From: Kitasatospora sp. A2-31
GTDB taxonomy: Bacteria > Actinomycetota > Actinomycetes > Streptomycetales > Streptomycetaceae
Length of the DNA stretch: 64,000 nucleotides
Direction: 5' to 3'
NCBI RefSeq assembly: GCF_022288725.1
Contig: NZ_JAKNTA010000003.1
Span: 497,872-561,871 of the forward strand
The notes beneath the pieces are model-generated. The model made no database searches and was not told the DNA's origin. It worked only from the letters and a program-made list of their open reading frames with translations. This document shows positions 1 through 7,726 of the stretch, one piece after another. Position numbers and translations under genes: made by a program. Position 1 is the first letter of the stretch. Each line of letters begins with the position of its first letter.

Positions 1-1
1 C

Positions 2-43
2 AACCTCGCGGTGGCGGCGATCGTGGCGGCCTCGATCGCCTGA
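2..43 (+). CDS. C-terminal end of a truncated CDS
   Basis: The window opens inside a reading frame whose last 13 residues are hydrophobic and alanine/valine rich and end at a TGA at 41-43. This is what the last membrane helix of a transporter or other membrane protein often looks like. Too little is present to name a family, and a chance open frame is possible in such GC-rich DNA. Confidence 0.35.
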   Translation, partial: NLAVAAIVAASIA

Positions 44-82
44 GCCGGCTGGGCGCCGCCGGGACCGGCACGGACCGGCGCG

Positions 83-481
83 CTACGCCTGCGTGTCCTG
101 TGCCTGCGTGCCTCGTGCCTGCGTGCCCCGTGCCGCAGCAGGGTGCGCAGGCACGCCGCGTACGTGCGCGCGGCCCCAGGCGCCCAGCGGGGCCAGCGCC
201 TCGTTGAGCCGCCGGCCCGCCTCCGTCAGCGTGTACTCCACGCGCGGCGGCACCTCGTCGTACGCCTCGCGGTGCACGATGCCGTCCGCCTCCAGTTCGC
301 GCAGGTGGGCGGCGAGCACCTTCTCGGTGACGCCCGGGACCTGGCGCCGCAGCTCGCCGAAGCGGCACCCCGGGCGCTCCCCGAGCGCCCACAGGATCAG
401 CACCTTCCACTTGCCGCCGATGACGTCCATCGCGGCGTCGATCCCGCAGACGTACGCACCCGGCCTCGGCACCGTCGCCAT
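83..481 (-). CDS. HxlR-family winged-helix transcriptional regulator
   Basis: The 132-residue protein has the HxlR layout: a conserved Cys near the N terminus (YVCGIDAAMDVIGGKWK), the GGKWKVLILWAL helix, a LRRQVPGVTEKVLAAHLREL recognition region and the PPRVEYTLTEAGR wing. HxlR proteins are small dimeric DNA-binding regulators, often sensing redox-active or electrophilic compounds through the N-terminal Cys. It is divergent from the oxidoreductase gene at 578, which is its likely target. The C terminus ends in a low-complexity repeat (ARGTQARGTQAQDTQA) encoded by short tandem repeats that probably adds nothing to the fold. The family call is firm; the ligand is unknown. Confidence 0.9.
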   Translation of the reverse strand: MATVPRPGAYVCGIDAAMDVIGGKWKVLILWALGERPGCRFGELRRQVPGVTEKVLAAHLRELEADGIVHREAYDEVPPRVEYTLTEAGRRLNEALAPLGAWGRAHVRGVPAHPAAARGTQARGTQAQDTQA

Positions 482-531
482 GCCCCACCCTCCCGACCTG
501 CTCGCTCACCCCAGGGTAACCACCCACTCCG

Positions 532-543
532 AAGTGCGTACTT
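532..543. promoter_or_regulatory. Candidate HxlR operator
   Basis: AAGTGCGTACTT has inverted AAGT/ACTT half-sites and lies in the 96-bp gap between the divergent HxlR gene and the oxidoreductase gene, 34 bp before the latter's start. AGTA/ACTT-type palindromes are typical of HxlR operators, so autoregulation and control of the oxidoreductase are inferred. Confidence 0.4.
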
Positions 544-577
544 GATGGCCGGTCGGGCCGCGGGGAGGCTGACCGGC

Positions 578-1468
578 ATGGCAGAGAACACCGTTGACCC
601 CGCTGCGAAGACCCCCGTCACCCTCCTCGGACTCGGCGCGATGGGCGCCGCCCTGGCCCGGACCTGGCTGGCCGCCGGGCACCCGCTGACCGTCTGGAAC
701 CGCACCCCCGCCCGGGCCGAGCCGCTCGCCGCCCTGGGCGCCACCGTCGCCGCGACGGCCGCCGAGGCGGTCGCGGCCGGCCGGCTGGTGGTGGTCTGCC
801 TGCTCGACGACGCCTCCGTTGCGGAGGCCCTCGACGGCGCCGACCTGGCCGGCCGCGACGTGGTCAACCTGGTCCCCAGCACCCCCGCCCAGGCGCGGGC
901 GCGGGCCGCGTGGGCCCGCGGGCGCGGCGCCCGCTACCTCGACGGCGGGATCATGGCCGTTCCGCCGATGATCGGCGTCCCGGCGGCGGGGCCGTACGTC
1001 TTCTACAGCGGCTCGTCCGAGCTGTTCGCCGAGCACCGCGAGACCCTGGCCGTCCCGGCCGCCACCACCTGGGTGGGCGAGGACCCGGGCTTCGCGGCGC
1101 TGTACGACGTGGCGCTGCTGAGCGCGATGTACGGGATGTTCGCCGGGGTCGCGCACGCCTTCGCGCTGATCGGGAAGGAGGAGGTCGCGCCGACCGAGCT
1201 GGCCCCGCTGTTGTCGTCCTGGCTCACCGCGATGTCCGGGTCGGTGGCGAAGACCGCCGAACAGCTGGAGAGCGGCGACTACACCAGCGGTGTGGTCTCC
1301 AACCTGGCCATGCAGGTGGCGGGCACGCCGACCTTCCTGCGCACCGCCGAGGAGCAGGGCGTCAGCGCCGAGCTGCTGGAGCCGTACTTCCGGCTGATGC
1401 GGCGCCGGCTCGCCGAGGGCAGCGGGGCGGAGGACCTCGTGGGCGTGGTCGACCTGCTCCGGCGGTAG
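578..1468 (+). CDS. NAD(P)-dependent oxidoreductase, imine-reductase / beta-hydroxyacid dehydrogenase type
   Basis: The 296-residue protein begins with a Rossmann dinucleotide fold (LLGLGAMGAALARTWLAAGH) followed by the NRTPARAEPL stretch typical of NADPH-preferring members. The middle holds the DGGIMAVP segment of the 6-phosphogluconate dehydrogenase / 3-hydroxyisobutyrate dehydrogenase superfamily, and the C-terminal half is helical, as in imine reductases, which pair helices across the dimer. The ATG at 578 is chosen because it starts just before the Rossmann strand. The gene is divergent from an HxlR regulator, a common arrangement for inducible detoxifying reductases. The substrate cannot be read from sequence. 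Confidence 0.85.
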   Translation: MAENTVDPAAKTPVTLLGLGAMGAALARTWLAAGHPLTVWNRTPARAEPLAALGATVAATAAEAVAAGRLVVVCLLDDASVAEALDGADLAGRDVVNLVPSTPAQARARAAWARGRGARYLDGGIMAVPPMIGVPAAGPYVFYSGSSELFAEHRETLAVPAATTWVGEDPGFAALYDVALLSAMYGMFAGVAHAFALIGKEEVAPTELAPLLSSWLTAMSGSVAKTAEQLESGDYTSGVVSNLAMQVAGTPTFLRTAEEQGVSAELLEPYFRLMRRRLAEGSGAEDLVGVVDLLRR

Positions 1469-1515
1469 TGGTCAGTAGTGCGGCGCAGCCGGGCGGTCCG
1501 GCCGTCCTCTTGGCG

Positions 1516-2601
1516 TCAGCCGGCCGCGGCCTCCCCGGCCACCGGGTCGCCGGCGGCGCGGTCGGTGACCGGGCGGCGGCGCAGGGCCGGGTCGGTCAGG
1601 GCGGGCGGCTGCCAGACGCCGTCCGGGTGGTAGACGTTGGTGCCGGGCGGGACGACGGCGTCGATGCGGTCGAGCACCGCGTCGTCGAGGACCAGGTCGG
1701 CGCCCGCGAGCGCGGCCGCCAGCTGCTCGGTGGTGCGCGGGCCGATGATCACCGAGGTGACGGCCGGGTGCGCCAGCGGGAAGGCGAGCGCCAGCTCGGG
1801 CAGGGTGCGGCCGAGGTCCTCGGCGATCGCGGTCAGCCCCTCGACCGCGTCCAGCTTGGCGGCCGTGCCGGGGAGCGCGGGGTCGAAGCGGGCCGGGTGG
1901 AGTGCGGCCCGGCCGGTGGCGAGGTCGATCGGGCGGTTCTTGCGGTAGCGGCCGGTCAGGAAGCCGGAGGCGAGCGGACTCCACGTCAGCGCGCCCATCC
2001 CGAGCCGCTGGACGACCGGCAGCACGTCCCGTTCGATGCCCCGGGCGAGCAACGAGTACGGCGGCTGCTCGGTGCGGAAGCGCGGCAGGCCGCGCTTCTC
2101 GGCGACGTGGTGGGCCTCGACGAGCTGCTCGGCGGGGAAGGTCGAGCAGCCGAAGGCGCGGATCTTGCCGGCCCGGACGAGGTCCCCGAGCACGCCGAGG
2201 GTCTCCTCGATGTCGGTGCGGTGGTCCGGCCGGTGCACCTGGTAGAGGTCGATCCGGTCGGTCCGCAGCCGCCGCAGGCTCTCCTCCACCTCCTGGACGA
2301 TCCAGCGCCGGGAGTTGCCGCCGCGGTTGCGGCCCTCGCCCATCGGGAAGTGCACCTTGGTCGCGAGCACCACGTCGTCGCGGTTGCCGCGGCTCTGCAG
2401 CGCCTTGCCGACGATCTCCTCGGACTCGCCCGCCGAGTACATGTCGGCGGTGTCGACGAAGTTGATGCCCTGGTCGAGGGCGGTGTGGATGATCCGGGCA
2501 CAGTCGTCGTGATCGGGGTTGCCGATCCTTCCGAACATCATGGTGCCGAGGCAGTAGGCGCTCACCTCGATACCGGTGCCGCCGAGGACGCGGTAGCGCA
2601 T
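1516..2601 (-). CDS. Aldo/keto reductase
   Basis: The 361-residue protein is a TIM-barrel aldo/keto reductase. The N terminus has LGGTGIEVSAYCLGTMMFG, and the catalytic tetrad is visible in order: Asp and Tyr in FVDTADMYSAGESEE, Lys in LATKVHF and His in YQVHRPD. The C-terminal part carries the NADPH-binding loop (TSVIIGPRTTEQL). Such enzymes reduce aldehydes and ketones with NADPH in the cytoplasm. It is preceded at 2773-2803 by a promoter of the MerR-controlled type, which suggests induction by a small molecule or redox stress. Physiological substrate unknown. Confidence 0.9.
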   Translation of the reverse strand: MRYRVLGGTGIEVSAYCLGTMMFGRIGNPDHDDCARIIHTALDQGINFVDTADMYSAGESEEIVGKALQSRGNRDDVVLATKVHFPMGEGRNRGGNSRRWIVQEVEESLRRLRTDRIDLYQVHRPDHRTDIEETLGVLGDLVRAGKIRAFGCSTFPAEQLVEAHHVAEKRGLPRFRTEQPPYSLLARGIERDVLPVVQRLGMGALTWSPLASGFLTGRYRKNRPIDLATGRAALHPARFDPALPGTAAKLDAVEGLTAIAEDLGRTLPELALAFPLAHPAVTSVIIGPRTTEQLAAALAGADLVLDDAVLDRIDAVVPPGTNVYHPDGVWQPPALTDPALRRRPVTDRAAGDPVAGEAAAG

Positions 2602-2772
2602 GGTTCAAGTCCCCCTTGTCAGGAATCTGCACGGTGGAGCCGGCGCCGGGCCCCGGGAGTCGGGGTGCCGGGAGTCCGGGTCCGGAGTCCGCCGGTGCCG
2701 GCCCCGTCGCAACGGGCCGCCGCCGCTGCCGGTGCCCGCGCGGGGCGGGCCCCCCGCCGTCCGGTGGCTCCG

Positions 2773-2803
2773 ACGATAGGAGCTGGAGTGCGCTCCAACG
2801 CAA
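2773..2803 (-). promoter_or_regulatory. MerR-type promoter for the aldo/keto reductase
   Basis: Reading leftwards, TTGCGT (2798-2803) and TATCGT (2773-2778, fitting TAnnnT) are separated by an unusually long 19-bp spacer. The spacer holds the inverted repeat TGGAG-N4-CTCCA (2784-2797). A dyad inside a 19-20 bp spacer is the hallmark of promoters untwisted by MerR-family activators. No merR gene lies next to it, so the regulator is encoded elsewhere. The predicted leader to the start codon at 2601 is about 165 nt. Confidence 0.6.
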
Positions 2804-2900
2804 GGGGATTCGGGAGGGGCGGTGCCGTCCCCCTGCAGGGGGAGCCGTTTCCCCTCCCCGGGGGAGGGCGCCGGCGGGCGGACGGTGCGAGCTTGGGCGC

Positions 2901-3986
2901 ATGACGGCGATCGAGGTGCGGACGGCGGAGCCGGGCGGCACGACCGGGCGGACGAGGTGGACCGGGTGGACCGGCAGCGGCACGGGCGCGGCCGTGTGGG
3001 GTGCCGGGTACGCGGTCTTCGGCGCGGTCTGCGCGGTGGCCGGGACACCGCTGTTCGGCACCGACCGCCTGGGGTGGGCGGTCGCGGCGGTGGGTGCGGC
3101 CGCGGTGGCGGCCGGGGCGGTCGCGTCCCGCTCGGCCCGCACCGCCCCGGCGTACCGCCGGATGCTGCGACCGGTTCTGCGGACGCTCTGCGTCCTGGCC
3201 GGTGCGGCGGCCTTCGGCCTGCTGATGGACGTGATCACGCTGCTCTTCAACCAGGCCGTGGACAGCGCTTCCGGCGCTGCCCTGCACGCCCTGTCGGCGC
3301 TCGGCGCCCTGCTGCTGGCGGCCACCGCGCACTCGGTCCGCGCCGACGGCACGGCCGCCGTGGCCTCCGCCGGCGCGGCCGACCGCTCCGGCCGGCCGCA
3401 GCCGTCAGCGGCCTCCGGCCCGGTCCAACTGGCTGCACTGGCGGGGAGCCTGGCCTTCGTCCCCTACACCGGGATGAAGCTGACCTGGGCGTTCGGCGGC
3501 ACCTTCGCGGGTGTGAGCGGCGCCGAGGTGCGGGCCGCGGCCGAACGCAACGGCGCCTCCGGCCTCTGGCTCACCCTGGAGTCCTGGGGCGTGGACGCCA
3601 CCGCCCTGCTGGCGGCGCTCGGCGTCTTCCTGCTCTGGGGCCTGGTCCGGCCGTGGGGCCAGGTCTTCCCGCGCTGGACCCTGCCCCTGCACGGGCGCCG
3701 CGTCCCCCGCTGGCTCCCGCTCACCCCTGCCCTGATCGGCGCCGCCACCCTCGCCCCGTACGGCCTCGTCGGCATCGGCTACGCGGCGCTGGGCACCACC
3801 GGGCTGGTGACGGTCCCCCTCGGCGACTTCCCGACCGAGGCCGACGTCCTGCTGGTCTGCTGGCTGGGCCTCGGCGCCTTCGCCGTCTACGGCGTCGCCC
3901 TGGCCGCCGCCGCCCGCTCCTACTGGCACCGCACCGCCCCCACCCCGCGCACCGCCCCCACCCCGCGCACCGCCCCCACCCCTTGA
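2901..3986 (+). CDS. Multi-spanning membrane protein of unknown function
   Basis: The 361-residue protein has about eight hydrophobic segments, for example GYAVFGAVCAVAG, WAVAAVGAAAVAAGAVA, TLCVLAGAAAFGLLMDVI, ALHALSALGALLLAA, LLAALGVFLLWGLV and LLVCWLGLGAFAVYGVALAA, so it is an integral cytoplasmic-membrane protein. The ATG at 2901 is the first that gives a hydrophilic N-terminal leader before the first helix. The C terminus ends in three copies of TAPTPR encoded by a short tandem DNA repeat (3937-3983). I do not recognise a named family; similar membrane proteins occur in Streptomyces. It neighbours a GAF-like membrane protein but is not obviously in one operon with it. Confidence 0.75.
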   Translation: MTAIEVRTAEPGGTTGRTRWTGWTGSGTGAAVWGAGYAVFGAVCAVAGTPLFGTDRLGWAVAAVGAAAVAAGAVASRSARTAPAYRRMLRPVLRTLCVLAGAAAFGLLMDVITLLFNQAVDSASGAALHALSALGALLLAATAHSVRADGTAAVASAGAADRSGRPQPSAASGPVQLAALAGSLAFVPYTGMKLTWAFGGTFAGVSGAEVRAAAERNGASGLWLTLESWGVDATALLAALGVFLLWGLVRPWGQVFPRWTLPLHGRRVPRWLPLTPALIGAATLAPYGLVGIGYAALGTTGLVTVPLGDFPTEADVLLVCWLGLGAFAVYGVALAAAARSYWHRTAPTPRTAPTPRTAPTP

Positions 3987-4053
3987 GCCCACCCCCGGCC
4001 GTGCCTAGGATCGCGGAGCGGCCAGTGGGGTGGGGCGAGGGCGAGGGGCGCGG

Positions 4054-4836
4054 GTGACGGCTACTCAGCGGATGCGGATCGTCGACGGCACACTGAAGTT
4101 CTTCGCGTTCGTCTTCGGTTCCGGGGCGTTCGTCTTCAGCACCCTGGCCGGCTCCAACAGCGGGCGGCAGGTGGAGTTCATCCTCTACGGCATCGCCACC
4201 ACCGGTCTCACCGTGCTGGTCGGATCGGTGGAGGCGCGGCGCGCGCGGACGGTGCACGGGCAGGTCGAGGCGCTGGCCCGGGAGACGTCCCGCGGTCTGA
4301 ACGAGCTGGTCACGGCGCTCGCTCCGGGAGCCACCTTCACCGCCAACATCAGCGGCATCCTGGCCGCTTCGGGGGATCCGAGCGCCGAGCGCGGGCGGCT
4401 CGACCAGGCAGTCGCGGCGGCCGCCGCGCGGATCCATCACTCCTGCCGCGGGGCCTACTACTCGTGGGACCCGGCGACCACGACCTTCACCTGCCGCGGG
4501 CGCTCCCTCGACTCGGCGTCGCCCGTGGAGCGGATCGGCCCCGGTGACTTCGGCATCGGCGCCTTGCGCAAGGTCGTCACCACCGGCCGGGTGTTCCGCC
4601 GCACCGGCACGAAGTCCTACCTCCGGGGCAACGTCCCCGGCACTCCGGCCGACGACGCGGTGGTGATCGTCCGGGTGCAGGCGGGGAACGTGCCACTCGG
4701 CGTTCTCGCCGTGGACGCGAAGGCGGATTCCTGGAGCGACGCCTTCAGTGAACCGGACCAGCAGGAGTTCAGCGATCAGAACGTCCGGCAACTGCTGGTG
4801 CTGGCCGATCTGCTCGCCGGTGGGTTGGCCCGCTGA
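4054..4836 (+). CDS. Membrane-anchored GAF-like protein
   Basis: The protein has two N-terminal membrane helices (LKFFAFVFGSGAFVFSTLAG and VEFILYGIATTGLTVLVG), then a soluble part of about 190 residues. That part reads like a GAF domain: FGIGALRKVVTTGRVF, AVVIVRVQAGNVPLGVLAVD and QEFSDQNVRQLLVLADLLAG at the end. GAF domains bind small ligands or mediate dimerisation. The GTG at 4054 is preferred because GAGGGGC lies about 8 bases upstream; an upstream in-frame GTG at 4030 would add eight Gly/Arg-rich residues. No output domain is present, so it may act by contacts with the next gene's membrane protein. Confidence 0.7.
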   Translation: MTATQRMRIVDGTLKFFAFVFGSGAFVFSTLAGSNSGRQVEFILYGIATTGLTVLVGSVEARRARTVHGQVEALARETSRGLNELVTALAPGATFTANISGILAASGDPSAERGRLDQAVAAAAARIHHSCRGAYYSWDPATTTFTCRGRSLDSASPVERIGPGDFGIGALRKVVTTGRVFRRTGTKSYLRGNVPGTPADDAVVIVRVQAGNVPLGVLAVDAKADSWSDAFSEPDQQEFSDQNVRQLLVLADLLAGGLAR

Positions 4837-4885
4837 ACCCCGACAGCACAGGGAGCCGGCGACGCCGGATCCGGAGGAGGAGCGC

Positions 4886-5317
4886 GTGAGCAGTGGCTAC
4901 AACGCGGTGCCCGGCGGGCCTCGGCGGCGGGGCTTCCGTCGGCGGGCGGTCCGGGTGGAGCGGGACTGGGAGGAGGGCGACATCGAGCCCTACTTCTTCG
5001 ATCCGGGAGAGTTCACCGGGAGCGGCGGCGAGGGGGACGCGGCCGCGCAGATCGAGGAGATCCACCGGGGCCTGCCGGGCAGCAGGCTCGGGCTTTCATA
5101 CGCAGTCCTCGGCTCGGCCGCACTCGCGTTGCTGCTCTGGCTGTACTCCCACACCGTGTGGGCCTTCGCACCGGCCGGACTGGCGGTTCTGGCGACGGGG
5201 GTGCTGGTCTGGTTCCACGTGACGGACCGGGCCGACCGGGGTCGGCGCCGGGCGGCGCTCCTGGGTCGCCGTCATCGGGAGGGCCCCCCGATCGAGTCCG
5301 AGTTCCGGGAGCGCTGA
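4886..5317 (+). CDS. Small two-helix membrane protein, unknown function
   Basis: The 143-residue protein has an acidic, aromatic N-terminal cytoplasmic part (DWEEGDIEPYFFDPGEF), then two adjacent membrane helices (SYAVLGSAALALLLWLYSHT and FAPAGLAVLATGVLVWFHV) and a basic C-terminal tail. The GTG at 4886 is fixed by a strong GGAGGAGG ribosome-binding site five bases upstream. It follows the GAF-like membrane protein by 49 bp and is probably co-transcribed with it. I do not recognise the family. Confidence 0.7.
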   Translation: MSSGYNAVPGGPRRRGFRRRAVRVERDWEEGDIEPYFFDPGEFTGSGGEGDAAAQIEEIHRGLPGSRLGLSYAVLGSAALALLLWLYSHTVWAFAPAGLAVLATGVLVWFHVTDRADRGRRRAALLGRRHREGPPIESEFRER

Positions 5318-5456
5318 GGCCCCCGGCGCGGTGCTCCGACGCGTGCCGCTTTGCGGAAGTGGCAACTCTGCTTGCCGCCCGCGTGAGGGCAGGCGCAGCC
5401 TGGCGGTGGAGGTGGCCGGTAGAGGCGGCACCCCACCCACCGCGAGGGAGGACGGC

Positions 5457-6380
5457 ATGACCGACGAGCAGCGCGAGGGCCACGGCCACGGGCAGGCCCA
5501 GGGACACATCCACGCCCACACCTGCGGCCGTCGGGCGTCCGGCGCCGAGCCGGACTGGGACGCCCTCGCCGCCTACCTGGAACGCGAGGGCGAGCTGCAC
5601 GCTCCCGCGTTCACCGGGGCCGCGGGGTGGCTGCGCGAGCTGCGGGGCGGCGCCGCGGTCGAGCGGGTGCTGGACGTCGGCAGCGGCCCGGGTGTGGTCG
5701 CGGGCCTGCTGGCCGAGACCTTCCCGAGGGCCGAGGTGGTCGCGGTGGACCGCTCGGCCGCCCTGCTGGAGCGCGCCCGGACCCGCTCGTCCGGTCGGGT
5801 CGCCACGCAGCAGGCCGACCTTCCGACCGAGTTCGGTCTGCTCGGTGCGGCCGACCTGATCTGGTCCTCGCAGGCCGTCCACCACCTGGGCGACCAGCAG
5901 GCCGCGTTGACCGCGCTGGCCGGCTCGCTGCGCCCCGGCGGTCTGCTGGCCGTTGCCGAACGCGGGCTGCCGCTGCGGTTCCTGCCGCGGGACATCGGCC
6001 TCGGCCGCCCCGGCCTGCAGGCCCGGTTGGACGCGGCCCACGAGGACGCGTTCAGCCTGATGCGCGCCGAACTCCCGGACACCACAGCGGTGGTGGAGGA
6101 CTGGCCGGCCATGCTGGCCGAGGCCGGACTGGTCCCCGCCGGCAGCCGGACGTTCCTGGCCGAGTGGCCGGCCCCGCTCGACCGGCGGGCCCGCGAGCAC
6201 CTGCACGGGCACCTGGTCCGGCGGCGCGACCAGCTCGCCGGGCAGCTGGACGCGGAGGACCTCGCGACGCTGGACGCGCTGCTCGACCCCGACGCGCCCG
6301 CCGGCGTTCTGGCGCGTCCGGACGCCTTCTTCCTGGTCGCGGTCACGGTGCACACCGCCCGTGCGGGCGAGGCGTCCTGA
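5457..6380 (+). CDS. Class I SAM-dependent methyltransferase
   Basis: The 307-residue protein contains the classic SAM-binding motif I (VLDVGSGPGVVAGLLAE, about residues 75-91), motif II acidic residue (VVAVDRSAALLERAR), and motif III/post-III (LIWSSQAVHHLGDQQAALTALAGSLRPGGLLAVAERG split over two strands). It is therefore a cytosolic Rossmann-fold methyltransferase; the substrate is not predictable. GAGGGAGG lies just upstream of the ATG. Odd feature: residues 9-22 are His-rich (GHGHGQAQGHIHAHTC), which could bind metal. It stands alone between unrelated genes. Confidence 0.85.
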   Translation: MTDEQREGHGHGQAQGHIHAHTCGRRASGAEPDWDALAAYLEREGELHAPAFTGAAGWLRELRGGAAVERVLDVGSGPGVVAGLLAETFPRAEVVAVDRSAALLERARTRSSGRVATQQADLPTEFGLLGAADLIWSSQAVHHLGDQQAALTALAGSLRPGGLLAVAERGLPLRFLPRDIGLGRPGLQARLDAAHEDAFSLMRAELPDTTAVVEDWPAMLAEAGLVPAGSRTFLAEWPAPLDRRAREHLHGHLVRRRDQLAGQLDAEDLATLDALLDPDAPAGVLARPDAFFLVAVTVHTARAGEAS

Positions 6381-6394
6381 CCGCCCGTGATTCC

Positions 6395-6832
6395 TCAGCA
6401 GTCCGGCTTGCGGTGCCGGCCGGCACCCTGGCGCGGGACCGGCACCGCGGTGGCAGCGCCCTGGGGCAGCCCGCCCGCGGTGCCCGTCCGGGCGTCGGCG
6501 CCGGTCCGGGCGTCGGTGTCCGCCCCGGGGGCTCTGTCGCCCTCGGCGTCGCCCTCGGTGCCGGCCCCGGTGTCGGCTCCGGCGTCGGCTCCGGAGCGGG
6601 TGATCTGCGCGTACGCCGCCGCGTAGTTCGCCGCGACGCCGACCGGCCGCCACAGGTAGCCGTCCCACTCGACCACCAGCCGCGGTACGTCGAGGTGGAC
6701 GTGCGCCCCGCGGCGCGGCCCGGTGGCGAGCGTGATCGCGTCCCGGGTGCCGGGCGCGCGCCGACGGCCCGCCCGCCGTGCGTACCATTCGGCCAGGGGC
6801 TCGTCCTCGGCGCTCACCGCCACCTCCCTCAC
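6395..6832 (-). CDS. DUF6087-like small protein with low-complexity tail
   Basis: The first 75 residues (DEPLAEWYARRAGRRR, then GPRRGAHVHLDVPRLVVEWD and GYLWRPVGVAANYAAA) resemble a short conserved Streptomyces domain that I associate with DUF6087. The remaining half is an Ala/Asp/Gly/Thr-rich low-complexity tail (SGADAGADTGAGTEGDAEGD) of doubtful structure. Function unknown. It lies convergent to the methyltransferase gene and upstream of no clear operon partner. The family name is from memory and should be treated as tentative. Confidence 0.55.
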   Translation of the reverse strand: MREVAVSAEDEPLAEWYARRAGRRRAPGTRDAITLATGPRRGAHVHLDVPRLVVEWDGYLWRPVGVAANYAAAYAQITRSGADAGADTGAGTEGDAEGDRAPGADTDARTGADARTGTAGGLPQGAATAVPVPRQGAGRHRKPDC

Positions 6833-6902
6833 GTCGGCCCCGCCAGTCTTGCCGACGGGGGAGGGCGGGTCGAGTCCACGATCGAGTGAAACCGACGCCA
6901 GG

Positions 6903-7223
6903 TCAGAGGCCGGACGCCAGCTTGAGGGTGATGGCGCCGGCGATGATCGAGGCGAACGAGAGCAGCTTGGGCGGCGTGATCCGCTCCTTGTAGATCAGGG
7001 CGCCGAAGAGCACGGTGCCGATCGAGCCGAGCCCGGTCCAGATCGTGTAACCGACGCTGACGTCCAGCGTCCGCAGCGCGAGGCTGAGCGTGAAGATGCC
7101 GCCGGCGGCCGCGAGCAGCGTGAGGACGGACGGCCAGAGCTTGGTGAAGCCCTGCGTGGCGTTGGTGCCGAGGGCGAAGGCGATCTCGAAGACGACGGCG
7201 ATCGCGAGGAAGATCCAGGCCAT
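6903..7223 (-). CDS. Small multidrug resistance (SMR) efflux protein, subunit 1
   Basis: This 106-residue protein has four membrane helices with the SMR signature: MAWIFLAIAVVFEIAFALG holds the essential membrane-embedded Glu of helix 1, followed by GYTIWTGLGSIGTVLFGALI in helix 3 and the C-terminal KLLSFASIIAGAITLKL. SMR proteins export cationic drugs or guanidinium in exchange for protons. It is the second gene of a pair with the paralogue at 7270-7602, like the two-component EbrAB and YkkCD pumps. The pair is divergent from a MarR regulator. Confidence 0.9.
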   Translation of the reverse strand: MAWIFLAIAVVFEIAFALGTNATQGFTKLWPSVLTLLAAAGGIFTLSLALRTLDVSVGYTIWTGLGSIGTVLFGALIYKERITPPKLLSFASIIAGAITLKLASGL

Positions 7224-7269
7224 GGTGGCGTGCTCCTTGGTGGAGTGGGGCGTCGGGTGACGGGGAAGG

Positions 7270-7602
7270 TCAGGCGCTCGCGCCGAGTCGGTCGGAGAGC
7301 TTCAGCCCGAGCACCCCGCCGATGATGAGGACGAAGGCGGCGACCTTCCCGGCGTTCATCGACTCGTCGAAGATCACGGTGCCGAGCACGACGGTGCCGA
7401 CCGAGCCGATCCCCGTCCACACCGTGTAGCCGACGCCGACGTCGAGGGTCTTCAGGGCGAGGCTCAGGAAGAAGATCCCGCCCGCGGCGGCCCCGGCGGT
7501 CAGCAGGGACGGGCCCAGCTCCGTGAAGCCGTGCGTGGCGTTGGTGGCGAGGGCGAAGACCACCTCGAAGACCGAGGCGATGAGCAGGTGGATCCAGGCC
7601 AT
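7270..7602 (-). CDS. Small multidrug resistance (SMR) efflux protein, subunit 2
   Basis: The 110-residue protein has four helices: MAWIHLLIASVFEVVFALAT with the SMR-conserved Glu, GYTVWTGIGSVGTVVLGTVI, and the C-terminal AAFVLIIGGVLGLKLSD. It is a paralogue of the next gene; the two probably form a hetero-oligomeric proton-coupled exporter. The start at 7602 (MAWIHLL) matches the usual SMR N terminus, although the frame stays open to 7650. It is the first gene transcribed from the divergent region holding the MarR-type operators at 7630-7687. Confidence 0.9.
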   Translation of the reverse strand: MAWIHLLIASVFEVVFALATNATHGFTELGPSLLTAGAAAGGIFFLSLALKTLDVGVGYTVWTGIGSVGTVVLGTVIFDESMNAGKVAAFVLIIGGVLGLKLSDRLGASA

Positions 7603-7629
7603 GGAGCGAAACCCCCCGGGTTCACTGGC

Positions 7630-7687
7630 TTTGCATGCATGTATGTGCAAATTGATTCGAGCTGGGCAAGAGCATGCATGTACAAGT
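7630..7687. promoter_or_regulatory. Two MarR-type operator sites
   Basis: TTTGCATGCATGTATGTGCAAA (7630-7651, here read as outer TTTGCA...TGCAAA arms) is an inverted repeat. A second site, CAAGAGCATGCATGTACAAG (7667-7686), shares the core GCATGCATGTA. Both lie between the divergent SMR pair and marR gene. The likely reading is binding by that MarR protein, repressing both its own gene and the pump until a ligand is bound. Confidence 0.55.
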
Positions 7688-7726
7688 AACCTGTGTCAAC
7701 CGCCCCAGCCGTCAGGAGCCGCCCCG

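Noticed and set aside
93..545. Plus-strand frame opposite the HxlR gene
   Set aside because: It is antisense to a protein with complete HxlR motifs and is Ser/Arg/Pro-rich without a ribosome-binding site.
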